Shown: piece by piece, positions 1-5,658 of the stretch
How the letters are laid out: the number at the start of each line of letters is the position of its first letter
Position numbering within the stretch: position 1 is the first letter of the stretch
Origin: Gammaproteobacteria bacterium
GTDB taxonomy: Bacteria > Aquificota > Aquificia > Aquificales > QOAS01
Direction of reading: 5' to 3'
DNA: 5,906 nucleotides
Assembly (NCBI GenBank): GCA_003972855.1
Contig: QOAS01000062.1
Location: 1 to 5,906, forward strand
Position numbers and translations under genes: made by a program
The notes under the pieces: generated by a model
Told to the model about the DNA's origin: nothing
Seen by the model: only the letters and a program-made list of their open reading frames with translations
Database searches by the model: none

Positions 1-241
1 TAACGAACATATAACCGTTCAAGGATTGCTCGTCGTTGATGTGGTTCCCGAAGAGCGCGTTATTTTGGTAAAAGGTTCCGTTCCCGGATGGAATAGGGGA
101 ACCGTTTATGTATATCACTCCACCATCGCAAATAGGAGGAAGAAGCAACTGAAAACCAAAAGGGAAATGTATATCGTTGAGAACCTCCTAAAGGTGGAAG
201 AGGGAAAACAAGGTGAACAAACCCAGCAAGAAAGTAACTGA
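1..241 (+). CDS. rplC: 50S ribosomal protein L3 (uL3), C-terminal fragment
   Basis: Only the last 79 codons of L3 are present; the gene enters from the left edge, and the first complete codon begins at base 2. The visible part reads HITVQGLLVVDVVPEERV and then LVKGSVPGWNRGTVYV, which matches the conserved C-terminal beta-barrel of bacterial L3 (family pattern: VTVQNL-V--VD-E---LLVKGAVPG-----V-V). L3 binds 23S rRNA early in 50S assembly and reaches toward the peptidyl-transferase centre; the loop that does so lies upstream of this window. The barrel is followed by a basic stretch (NRRKKQLKTKRE) and then a polar, acidic and Gln-rich tail ending QTQQESN that is probably disordered. The TGA stop at 239-241 lies 14 nt before the L4 start, as expected for the rplC-rplD junction of an S10 operon. 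The TTG at 26 is an internal Leu codon, not the gene start. Identification is firm from both sequence and position. Confidence 0.93.
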   Translation, partial: NEHITVQGLLVVDVVPEERVILVKGSVPGWNRGTVYVYHSTIANRRKKQLKTKREMYIVENLLKVEEGKQGEQTQQESN

Positions 242-255
242 GGGGGAAACCAACA

Positions 256-858
256 ATGGAAGCCAAAAAGATAGAAGTTCAACTTAGAGAAGATATCTTT
301 AATGTTCCCGTAAAAAAACATGTGCTTTGGGAAGTTGTAAAGTGGCAACTCGCCAAAAGAAGGGCGGGAACCCACTCCACCAAAACCAGGGGAGAAGTAG
401 CCTATTCGGGAAGAAAGCTTCTACCCCAAAAGGGAACTGGTAACGCCCGTCACGGTGATAGGGGAGCTCCCATCTTTGTCGGTGGTGGTGTAGCCCACGG
501 TCCCAAACCCAGGGATTACAGCTATCACCTCAACAAAAAGGTTAGAAGAAAAGCCCTAAAAATGGCTCTTTCGGACAGGGCAAGGGAGGGAAGGATAACC
601 GTAGTTGAAGATTTCGCCTTTGAAAAACCCAAAACCAAACAGGCGGTGGCTTTCCTAAAATCCCTCGGATTGGAAAATCAAAAGGTATTACTCGTAATTC
701 CCGAAAAGGATGAAAACATTCAAAAGTCCTTTAGGAATCTACCCAACGCAATAGTCCTTCCCGCGGAAGGTTTAAATGTTTACGACATTCTTTGGGCAAA
801 TCATGTTGTTATAACAAAGAGCGCCCTCCAAAAAATTGAAGAGAGGTTAGCCAAATGA
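256..858 (+). CDS. rplD: 50S ribosomal protein L4 (uL4)
   Basis: A complete 200-residue L4, the usual bacterial length (about 200-206). L4 binds 23S rRNA domain I, and its long loop helps form the narrowest part of the peptide exit tunnel. The loop is recognisable at about residues 43-86: TKTRGEVAYSGRK, QKGTGNARHGDRGAPIFVGGG, then HGPKPRDYSY. The globular domain follows with NKKVRRKALKMALSDRA (93-109), ITVVEDF, and the C-terminal NVYDILWANHVVITKSAL helix region. The ATG start is supported by a purine-rich Shine-Dalgarno (AGGGGGA, 241-247) 8 nt upstream. The gene overlaps rplW by 4 nt (ATGA), which suggests translational coupling. In gammaproteobacteria L4 represses its own S10 operon by binding the mRNA leader. 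That leader would lie outside this window, so nothing here shows whether the same holds in this organism. Confidence 0.97.
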   Translation: MEAKKIEVQLREDIFNVPVKKHVLWEVVKWQLAKRRAGTHSTKTRGEVAYSGRKLLPQKGTGNARHGDRGAPIFVGGGVAHGPKPRDYSYHLNKKVRRKALKMALSDRAREGRITVVEDFAFEKPKTKQAVAFLKSLGLENQKVLLVIPEKDENIQKSFRNLPNAIVLPAEGLNVYDILWANHVVITKSALQKIEERLAK

Positions 859-1193
859 GTGATAAAAAGGAAATTAAACTTATCGGCGGTAAGCATCCCG
901 CGGATATTTTGATACGCCCTATATTGACCGAAAAGGCGGTTAGACTTAACGAGGATTACGGAAAACTTGTATTTGAAGTTCACATCAAGGCTACCAAACC
1001 CGAAATTAAAAAAGCGGTTGAAATGGTATTCGGGGTTAAGGTTAAGAAGGTAAACACCATGATAGTTAAGCCCAAAAGGAAAAGGGTTCTCACCAGAAGG
1101 GGAAGGCTTTACGGAAAAACCAGAAGGTGGAAAAAGGCTATTATCACCCTTGAAAAGGGTCAAAAAATAGATTTGACCTCTATAGAGCTTTAA
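855..1193 (+). CDS. rplW: 50S ribosomal protein L23 (uL23)
   Basis: A 112-residue L23, slightly longer than the approximately 100 residues of E. coli because of a basic N-terminal extension of about 13 residues before the family start (ILIRPILTEKAV). L23 sits at the peptide exit on the 50S surface and is the docking site for trigger factor and SRP. The Glu equivalent to E. coli Glu18, the key docking residue, is present in LTEKA (Glu26). Other family hallmarks are KATKPEIKKAVEMVFGVKV, KKVNTMIVKPK and the C-terminal RWKKAIITLEKGQKIDL. The arginine-rich loop (KRKRVLTRRGRLYGKTRR) is the usual rRNA-binding hairpin. The ATG overlaps the rplD stop in an ATGA junction, so the gene is probably translated by coupling; a GAGAGG within the L4 end (840-845) can serve as Shine-Dalgarno. 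A 30-nt gap leads to rplB. Confidence 0.96.
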   Translation: MSDKKEIKLIGGKHPADILIRPILTEKAVRLNEDYGKLVFEVHIKATKPEIKKAVEMVFGVKVKKVNTMIVKPKRKRVLTRRGRLYGKTRRWKKAIITLEKGQKIDLTSIEL

Positions 1194-1223
1194 TTCTAAA
1201 ATAGTTTCGTTTGAGGTGAAAAA

Positions 1224-2135
1224 ATGGGTGTTAGGAAACTTAAGCCCGTTACAAACGGGCAGAGACACGCAGTATTATACGACTTTGAAGAAATAAAAAA
1301 GCTCGTTAGAAAAGGAAAAAAGTGGGAAGTTGTTAGAAAAAACGACGTAGAACCCGAATGGAGTTTAGTAGTTTGGCATAAAAGGGCTAAAGGTCGTTCT
1401 CCCCAACAGGGAAAAATAACAACCCGTGGAAGAGGTGGCGGTCACAAGAGACTATACAGAATTGTAGACTTTAAAAGGGATAAATCGGGTGTGCCCGCAA
1501 GGGTTGTTTCTATAGAATACGACCCCAACAGAAGTGCAAGGATTTGTCTCTTGCACTACGCGGACGGTGAAAAACGCTACATCATTTGGCCCGAAGGACT
1601 TGATATCGGCGATACCGTAATGTCCGTAACTTGGGAAGACGCGGAAAAGGGTGCTCCCATTCCCGAAATTAAACCCGGTAACGCTATGCCTCTCAAATAC
1701 ATTCCCGTGGGAACATTCATTCACAACATAGAGCTTGCCCCCGGAAAAGGTGGACAACTCGTAAGGGCTGCGGGATTGGCCGCCCAAGTTTTGGGTAAAG
1801 ACGAAAAATACGCCCAAGTGAGACTTCCCTCCGGAGAGGTAAGACTTATAAACCTCAAGTGCATGGCAACTATAGGAAGGGTAGGTCTTGCGGAACACGA
1901 ATTGGTTAAACTCGGTAAAGCGGGAAGGGCAAGGTGGCTCGGATGGAGACCTATGGTTAGGGGAACCGCAATGAACCCCGTAGACCACCCCCACGGTGGT
2001 GGTGAAGGTAGAACCAGGGGTAAACATCCCGAATCTCCTTGGGGTTGGAAGACCAAAGGTTACAAGACCAGAAGGGGAAGAAAATACAGCGACAGGTTTA
2101 TTATTACCCGTCGTGATGGCACTACTCTAAGATAA
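1224..2135 (+). CDS. rplB: 50S ribosomal protein L2 (uL2)
   Basis: A 303-residue L2, about 30 residues longer than E. coli L2 (273). L2 is required for subunit association and peptidyl-transferase activity and binds 23S rRNA domain IV. Hallmarks visible are GKITTRGRGGGHKRLYRIVDFKR (about 63-85), VVSIEYDPNRSARICLL, IPVGTFIHNIELAPGKGGQLVRAAG, and the C-terminal RGTAMNPVDHPHGGGEGR (246-263). The last includes the His pair of the NPVDHPHGG motif (His255, His257) linked to catalytic-site architecture. Judged against E. coli from memory, the extra length falls in two places: about 16 residues within residues 18-62 (a Lys/Trp-rich segment before GKITTR) and about 9 residues at 131-148 (around WEDAEKGAPIP, just before IKPGN). 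The rest is short C-terminal additions. Start ATG has GAGGTG (1213-1218) 5 nt upstream. A 60-nt gap follows before rpsS. Confidence 0.97.
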   Translation: MGVRKLKPVTNGQRHAVLYDFEEIKKLVRKGKKWEVVRKNDVEPEWSLVVWHKRAKGRSPQQGKITTRGRGGGHKRLYRIVDFKRDKSGVPARVVSIEYDPNRSARICLLHYADGEKRYIIWPEGLDIGDTVMSVTWEDAEKGAPIPEIKPGNAMPLKYIPVGTFIHNIELAPGKGGQLVRAAGLAAQVLGKDEKYAQVRLPSGEVRLINLKCMATIGRVGLAEHELVKLGKAGRARWLGWRPMVRGTAMNPVDHPHGGGEGRTRGKHPESPWGWKTKGYKTRRGRKYSDRFIITRRDGTTLR

Positions 2136-2156
2136 GAGGTGGACAAGCGGTGTTTT

Positions 2157-2188
2157 TCCCCTTTAGCCTTTTTTATATAAAGGGAGGA
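2157..2188 (+). promoter_or_regulatory. Possible hairpin enclosing the rpsS Shine-Dalgarno
   Basis: In the 60-nt L2-S19 gap, CCCTTTA (2159-2165) is perfectly complementary to TAAAGGG (2178-2184), with a 12-nt T-rich loop. With A2185 bulged, the pairing can extend by three further pairs (2156-2158 with 2186-2188). The right arm contains the S19 Shine-Dalgarno GGGAGG (2182-2187), 8 nt from the ATG at 2196, so the fold would occlude ribosome binding. The T-run lies in the loop, not after the stem, so this does not look like an intrinsic terminator. The stem is AT-rich and would be weak at high temperature; a regulatory role is only an inference. Confidence 0.3.
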
Positions 2189-2195
2189 TTAAATA

Positions 2196-2810
2196 ATGGG
2201 TTTTAAAGGTGCTTGGGCTAAAAGGCATAAATATCTATACGGAGATAATCCCGAAAAAGCGAAAGAGGTATTTACCCAACTCCTAAGACTCCAAAGGAAG
2301 TTAGCGGAAGCCCACAAAAAGCTAAAAAGGGCTATAGATTTGCTTCCCAAAGACCTCCGATACGAGGCGGTTCACGCACCCGAGGTTGTAAAGCAATACA
2401 AGGCAAACCTTTTGGAGCAAATTGGGCAGTTGGAAGGTGAAGAGAAAAATAAAGCGGACTTATTAATAGAAAGAATTGAACAATACGAGAGGGCAAGGGA
2501 AAGATACTTCAAGGTAAGGGAAGAGCTTAGAAAACTTCTAAAGGGTAAAGCGTATTGCGACCCCAAATTGATGCTCAGAATTTTACACCAAAAAGAAACG
2601 GGAGATAGAAAAGTTATAAAAACCTATTCCAGGGATAGCACTATATATCCCGAATTTGTCGGACATACCATAGCGGTTCACAACGGAAAAACCTTCGTGC
2701 CGGTTTACATAACCCAAGAAATGGTTGGACACAAACTCGGTGAATTTGCACCCACCAGAACCTTTAGAGGTCACCCCGACAAATCCGCAAAAGTAGTTAA
2801 GAAAAAATAA
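2196..2810 (+). CDS. rpsS: 30S ribosomal protein S19 (uS19) with ~111-residue N-terminal helical extension
   Basis: The C-terminal part is clear S19: from about residue 112 (LRKLLKGKAY, matching the family start RSLKKGPF) through TYSRDSTIYPEFVGHTIAVHNGK (143-165) to EMVGHKLGEFAPTRTFRGH (175-193). S19 binds 16S rRNA in the 30S head, beside S13, close to the A-site tRNA and the B1 intersubunit bridges. Ordinary S19 is about 90-95 residues; this product is 204. The extra residues 1-111 begin MGFKGAWAKRHKY and are rich in Lys, Glu, Leu, Arg and Gln, with Gly/Pro only at breaks. The predicted shape is two or three long amphipathic helices (about 18-49, 62-80, 82-115), probably a coiled coil. There is no in-frame stop between the parts. 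The ATG at 2196 has a strong GGGAGG Shine-Dalgarno 8 nt upstream, while no comparable site precedes the S19 domain itself, so the long form is the likely product. Position between L2 and L22 confirms identity. The function of the extension is unknown to me. Confidence 0.95.
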   Translation: MGFKGAWAKRHKYLYGDNPEKAKEVFTQLLRLQRKLAEAHKKLKRAIDLLPKDLRYEAVHAPEVVKQYKANLLEQIGQLEGEEKNKADLLIERIEQYERARERYFKVREELRKLLKGKAYCDPKLMLRILHQKETGDRKVIKTYSRDSTIYPEFVGHTIAVHNGKTFVPVYITQEMVGHKLGEFAPTRTFRGHPDKSAKVVKKK

Positions 2811-2826
2811 AGAGGGGTAAGGAGAA

Positions 2827-3204
2827 ATGGCTAAAAGACCAAGAAATATAGGTGGAACCGGTGAAAAAGAAGCAAGGGCAATTTTGAGATATGCCCATAT
2901 CAGCGATACCAAAGCTCGCCAAGTTTTGAGAATGATAAAAGGCATGCCCGTAGCGGAAGCCCTTTATCAGCTCAAATTCACCAATAAAAAAGCGGCAAGA
3001 ATAGTGGAAAAACTCCTAAAGAGTGCAATAGCCAATGCGGAGCAAAAGGGATTGGACGTTGAAAAGCTTTATGTAAAAAACGCGTTTGCGGATAGGGGAC
3101 CTATTTTGAAAAAGTGGATGCCAAGGGCTTACGGTAGGGCTACACCTCTTAGAAAAAGGCTTAGCCACATAACCATAATTTTGGAACAGAGGGAGGAGGC
3201 GTAA
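2827..3204 (+). CDS. rplV: 50S ribosomal protein L22 (uL22)
   Basis: A 125-residue L22, about 15 residues longer than E. coli L22 (110). L22 contacts all 23S rRNA domains, and its beta-hairpin lines the exit tunnel near the macrolide site and the constriction formed with L4. Visible family features are RYAHISDTKARQVLRMIKGM (21-40), NKKAARIVEKLLKSAIANAEQ (53-73), and the tunnel hairpin GPILKKWMPRAYGRATPLRKR (91-111) followed by SHITIILE. The N-terminal MAKRPRNIGGTGEKEA is a short basic addition. Two purine-rich tracts precede the ATG: AAGGAG (2819-2824), only 2 nt away, and GAGGGG (2812-2817), 9 nt away. The second has the more usual spacing. The stop is 3 nt before the rpsC start, and the last codons contain the rpsC Shine-Dalgarno. 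Confidence 0.96.
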   Translation: MAKRPRNIGGTGEKEARAILRYAHISDTKARQVLRMIKGMPVAEALYQLKFTNKKAARIVEKLLKSAIANAEQKGLDVEKLYVKNAFADRGPILKKWMPRAYGRATPLRKRLSHITIILEQREEA

Positions 3205-3207
3205 GTA

Positions 3208-3897
3208 ATGGGTCAGAAGACTCACCCTATAGGATTTAGGTTGGGATATACCAAAGATTGGTTTTCCAAGTGGTATGCAAATAAATTTGATTACCCCAAC
3301 CTCGTTCACGAGGATATAAGGATTAAAAATTACATAAAGGAAAAATACAAAGCGGCGGGAGTATCCAGAGTTATAGTTGAAAGGGCGGGAACCAAGGTAA
3401 AGGTAAGAATTCCCGCGGTTAGACCCGGTATTATCATCGGTAGAAAGGGTCAAGAGGTAGAAAGGCTAAGGAAAAAGTTGGTGGAACTTACCAGAGGTAA
3501 AGAAGTTATCGTCTCCGTGGAGGAAATAAGAACTCCCGAATTGGACGCCCAATTTGTGGCGGAGCAAATAGCTTCCCAATTGGAGAGAAGGGTATCCCAC
3601 AGAAGGGCTATGAAAAGGGCTATAGACCTCGCTATGAAGGCGGGGGCTAAGGGTGTAAAAGTGCAGGTTAAGGGAAGAATTAACGGAGCTGAGTTGGCTC
3701 GTAAAGAGTGGATACTCCGTGGAAGAATGCCCCTCCAAACCTTGAGGGCTGACATAGACTACGGATATGCCCGTGCGTATACCAAATGGGGTGTTATAGG
3801 GGTTAAAGTTTGGATATACAAAGGTGATATTCTCAAAGGTGGAAAAGAGGAGGTTATTAAGAAAATAGAAGAAGACCTCCTCAAGGGAATTCAGTGA
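3208..3897 (+). CDS. rpsC: 30S ribosomal protein S3 (uS3)
   Basis: A 229-residue S3, close to the family length (E. coli 233). S3 sits at the mRNA entry channel of the 30S subunit. The N-terminus MGQKTHPIGFRLG is diagnostic. A KH RNA-binding domain follows with RPGIIIGRKG (72-81), carrying the GxxG loop as Gly78-Arg-Lys-Gly81. The basic RRAMK segment (132-136) matches the E. coli residues implicated in mRNA helicase activity. The C-terminal S3 domain shows GRINGAELARKEW, GRMPLQTLRADIDYGYARA and GVIGVKVWIYKGDIL. The ATG is preceded by GGAGG (3195-3199) at 8 nt, lying inside the end of rplV, so the two genes are probably coupled. The C-terminal end (EEVIKKIEEDLLKGIQ) is a short helical tail. 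A 56-nt gap separates the gene from rplP. Confidence 0.97.
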   Translation: MGQKTHPIGFRLGYTKDWFSKWYANKFDYPNLVHEDIRIKNYIKEKYKAAGVSRVIVERAGTKVKVRIPAVRPGIIIGRKGQEVERLRKKLVELTRGKEVIVSVEEIRTPELDAQFVAEQIASQLERRVSHRRAMKRAIDLAMKAGAKGVKVQVKGRINGAELARKEWILRGRMPLQTLRADIDYGYARAYTKWGVIGVKVWIYKGDILKGGKEEVIKKIEEDLLKGIQ

Positions 3898-3953
3898 TTT
3901 TCCTTCCCCTTAATTTGTTTTTGATAAACTTTTAACCCTTTGGAGGTAGTAAG
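3898..3953 (+). other. 56-nt intergenic gap rpsC-rplP with pyrimidine-rich tract
   Basis: This is the second of two long gaps inside the operon. It opens with a pyrimidine-rich stretch (TTTTCCTTCCCCTT, 3898-3911), in which CTTCC (3903-3907) can pair, with one G-U, with the rplP Shine-Dalgarno GGAGG (3942-3946, 7 nt before the ATG). I see no convincing -35/-10 pair and no terminator. The pairing is short with a 34-nt loop, so a regulatory role is speculative. Confidence 0.3.
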
Positions 3954-4391
3954 ATGTTTTTACAACCCCGTAAAGTCAGATGGAGAAAGCAAAGAAGGGG
4001 TTCCCATAAAGGTTTCGCTTACAGGGGTAACAAGCTCGCCTTCGGTGAATACGGAATTCAAGCAATGGACAGATTTTACATGACCCAAAGGCAAATAGAG
4101 GCGGTAAGGGTTACCTTGGTAAGGAGCTTGAAAAAAGGTGCGAAAATTTGGATAAGGGTATTTCCCGATATTCCCTATACCAAAAAACCCAACGAAGTTA
4201 GGATGGGTGGTGGTAAGGGTGACCCCGAATTTTGGGTAGCGAGAATTAAACCCGGTAGGATACTCTTTGAATTTTCCGGAGTTCCCTTGGAAGTTGCACA
4301 AGAGGCTTGGAGATTGGCGGACTCTAAACTTCCCGTAAAAACCCGTTTGGTGGTATCTCCCGAAATTTTGGAAAAGGGAGGTAAAAAATAA
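3954..4391 (+). CDS. rplP: 50S ribosomal protein L16 (uL16)
   Basis: A 145-residue L16, slightly longer than the 136 of E. coli. L16 joins the 50S subunit late, contacts the A-site tRNA elbow and organises the tRNA-binding face near the peptidyl-transferase centre. Family features in order are the basic N-terminus LQPRKVRWRKQRRGSHKGFA, LAFGEYGIQAM, MTQRQIEAVRVTLVRSLKKGAKIWIRVFPD (43-72), KPNEVRMGGGKGDPEFWVARIKPG (78-101), GVPLEVAQEAWRLADSKLPVKTR. Arg83 in EVRMG corresponds to the E. coli arginine (Arg81) that is hydroxylated in some bacteria; whether it is modified here cannot be told. The ATG has a good GGAGG 7 nt upstream. The TAA stop overlaps the rpmC ATG by one base (TAATG), a classic coupling junction. 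Confidence 0.97.
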   Translation: MFLQPRKVRWRKQRRGSHKGFAYRGNKLAFGEYGIQAMDRFYMTQRQIEAVRVTLVRSLKKGAKIWIRVFPDIPYTKKPNEVRMGGGKGDPEFWVARIKPGRILFEFSGVPLEVAQEAWRLADSKLPVKTRLVVSPEILEKGGKK

Positions 4392-4609
4392 TGAAAATAG
4401 AAAAATTAGACCCCAAAGAGCTAAGGAAACTCTCCATTAAGGACCTTGAAATGAAACTAAAAGACCTCAAATTGGTTTTGATGAAATTGCGTATGAAACA
4501 ACAAATAGACGGAACTTTGGAAAATCCTATGGCTATAAGGATAACCAAAAGAAACATTGCGAGGATTTTAACAATTATTAGGGAAAAACAATTAAAGGGT
4601 GAAAATTAA
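4391..4609 (+). CDS. rpmC: 50S ribosomal protein L29 (uL29)
   Basis: A 72-residue L29, normal for the family (about 63-75). L29 is a two-helix protein next to L23 at the exit-tunnel rim. The N-terminal helix contains KELRKLSIKDLEMKLKDLK and LMKLRMKQQIDGTLENP. The diagnostic C-terminal helix reads RITKRNIARILTIIREKQ, matching the family R--IARI-T---E pattern. The ATG shares its A with the rplP stop; a GGGAGG Shine-Dalgarno (4376-4381) lies 9 nt upstream inside rplP. The expected next genes rpsQ and rplN are not here: the gene is followed after 14 nt by the stop codon of an oppositely oriented corA, so the ribosomal cluster ends here. Confidence 0.95.
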   Translation: MKIEKLDPKELRKLSIKDLEMKLKDLKLVLMKLRMKQQIDGTLENPMAIRITKRNIARILTIIREKQLKGEN

Positions 4610-4622
4610 ATCCTTTTTCCTT
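4580..4622. terminator. Weak candidate stem-loop between convergent rpmC and corA
   Basis: GGAAAAA (4582-4588) is complementary to TTTTTCC (4614-4620), extendable by a G-U and an A-T pair to about 9 bp, with a 25-nt AT-rich loop. It spans the end of rpmC and the 14-nt gap before the corA stop. Neither strand shows a clean GC-rich stem followed by a T-run, so this is at best a weak bidirectional terminator. It is the only candidate I see at a junction where both transcripts should end. Confidence 0.22.
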
Positions 4623-4623
4623 C

Positions 4624-5574
4624 TCAGATAATCTTTCTTAATTTCAACCACATAAGTAGTCCACCCGTTACCGCAACCATTAAAGTTACCGAAATCCAAA
4701 ACCCGTGGGGGTTATGAAGCAGAGGAATAAAGTCAAAGTTCATTCCGTAAATACTCGCTATTAATGTCGGAGGAAGGAATAAAGTTGCTATGAAGGCGAA
4801 AACTTGGGAAGTTTTGTTTTGTCTTATCGTTATAAGTCCCAAAAGGGATTCCTGAACGCTGTCTATTTTTTCCATATAAATGGAGGTGTAATCCGCAAGG
4901 GCGTGCAAGTCTTCAATAATAAGTTTTAGTTCCCTTTTTGTTACATTGTTTATTTTGGTGCTACGCAAAAGTTTTTGAAGAATTCTCATTTTTTCGTTAA
5001 TGGATTCCCTTAAGGTTAGGTTAAGTTCGTCGTAATAAGCCAAATCTTTGATAATTTCCGGCGATTGTTCGCTAAAAATTTGCTTTTTTATACTCCTAAT
5101 GCGTTTTCCTATAATCTCCAAACGGTTTCCTATTCTCTCCACTTCAAGGTTCAAGAGTTCCGCCATAAGTTGGTCGGGAAAGTGAAATTCCAACCCCCTG
5201 CGGTCTACAATTCTCTTAAACATAGAAAAGGTAACGATTTTGCTATACCTCAAGGTGATAAGGATATTTCTCTTTATGAAAAACAAAACGGGTTCCGCAA
5301 AAACTTCCTCTTTATGTTGCACCAAAAAGGAGAATATCGCATAAAGGTAATCCCTTCCCTCATAAAACCTTGAGGAGATTTCTATATCCTCAAAAACCTC
5401 CTTTGGGGGTTCTCTGAAACCGAATTCCTTTTCAAGGAACTTTAAATCCTCCTCGCTGGGTTCTCTAACGTCTATCCACAAAACCTTGGTTCGTCGGGAA
5501 ATTCTTAGAATTTCTTCCTTTTCGGTTATTTTCCTTATTCCCCCTCCTACGGGGATTACATACGCTTTTAACAC
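4624..5574 (-). CDS. corA: CorA-family magnesium/divalent cation transporter
   Basis: A membrane protein of the CorA MIT family, which forms pentameric channels that import Mg2+ (also Co2+/Ni2+ in some members). The C-terminus has the diagnostic layout: TM1 around FAFIATLFLPPTLIASIYGMN, the signature YGMN (Gly277-Met-Asn279, numbering from the chosen start), a short periplasmic loop, TM2 around FWISVTLMVAVTGGLLMWL, then a basic tail KLRKII. Before this lie a cytoplasmic alpha/beta domain (LWIDVREPSEEDLKFLEKEFGF) and a long helical stalk (about residues 140-240, ERIGNRLEIIGKRI through RILQKLLRSTKINNVTKREL). The loop after GMN reads NFDFIPLLHNPHG; the MPEL Glu of E. coli-type CorA is Leu. Start choice: the frame is open to a TTG at 5646 (340 aa), with an ATG at 5604 and a GTG at 5574. 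GTG gives MLKAYVIPVGGGIRK and 316 aa, fitting the family; the longer forms add a hydrophobic segment (GLYLLLLVL) not expected at the cytoplasmic N-terminus. No start has a clear Shine-Dalgarno, so the start is uncertain. The gene is convergent with rpmC and unrelated to it in function. Confidence 0.9.
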   Translation of the reverse strand: MLKAYVIPVGGGIRKITEKEEILRISRRTKVLWIDVREPSEEDLKFLEKEFGFREPPKEVFEDIEISSRFYEGRDYLYAIFSFLVQHKEEVFAEPVLFFIKRNILITLRYSKIVTFSMFKRIVDRRGLEFHFPDQLMAELLNLEVERIGNRLEIIGKRIRSIKKQIFSEQSPEIIKDLAYYDELNLTLRESINEKMRILQKLLRSTKINNVTKRELKLIIEDLHALADYTSIYMEKIDSVQESLLGLITIRQNKTSQVFAFIATLFLPPTLIASIYGMNFDFIPLLHNPHGFWISVTLMVAVTGGLLMWLKLRKII

Positions 5575-5658
5575 CAAAAGTAGTAAATATAGCCCAAAAG
5601 CCATCGGAAGATTTGTCAAATAAAATTTACCCTTTAGTGTGTCCAACTCAACTTTTTA

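Noticed and set aside
801..1268. Open minus-strand frame of 155 codons opposite L23 and the start of L2
   Set aside because: It lies antisense to confident ribosomal protein genes, has no family resemblance that I can see, and its length follows from the biased codon use of the sense strand.
1452..2027. Open minus-strand frame of 191 codons opposite L2
   Set aside because: Fully antisense to rplB, with a composition (Ser/Phe/Gly-rich) typical of reversed reading of a Lys/Glu/Arg-rich gene; no start signals.
2151..2188. Intrinsic terminator between rplB and rpsS
   Set aside because: The T-run sits in the loop of the only hairpin and not after it, and the downstream arm is the S19 Shine-Dalgarno; the operon clearly continues.
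5065..5373. Plus-strand open frame of 102 codons inside corA
   Set aside because: Antisense to the conserved CorA domain; no Shine-Dalgarno and no recognisable family.
5586..5619. corA promoter formed by TTGACA (5614-5619) and TATATT (5586-5591) on the minus strand
   Set aside because: The hexamers are good individually, but the spacer is 22 nt, well outside 16-18 nt, so I do not call it as a promoter.
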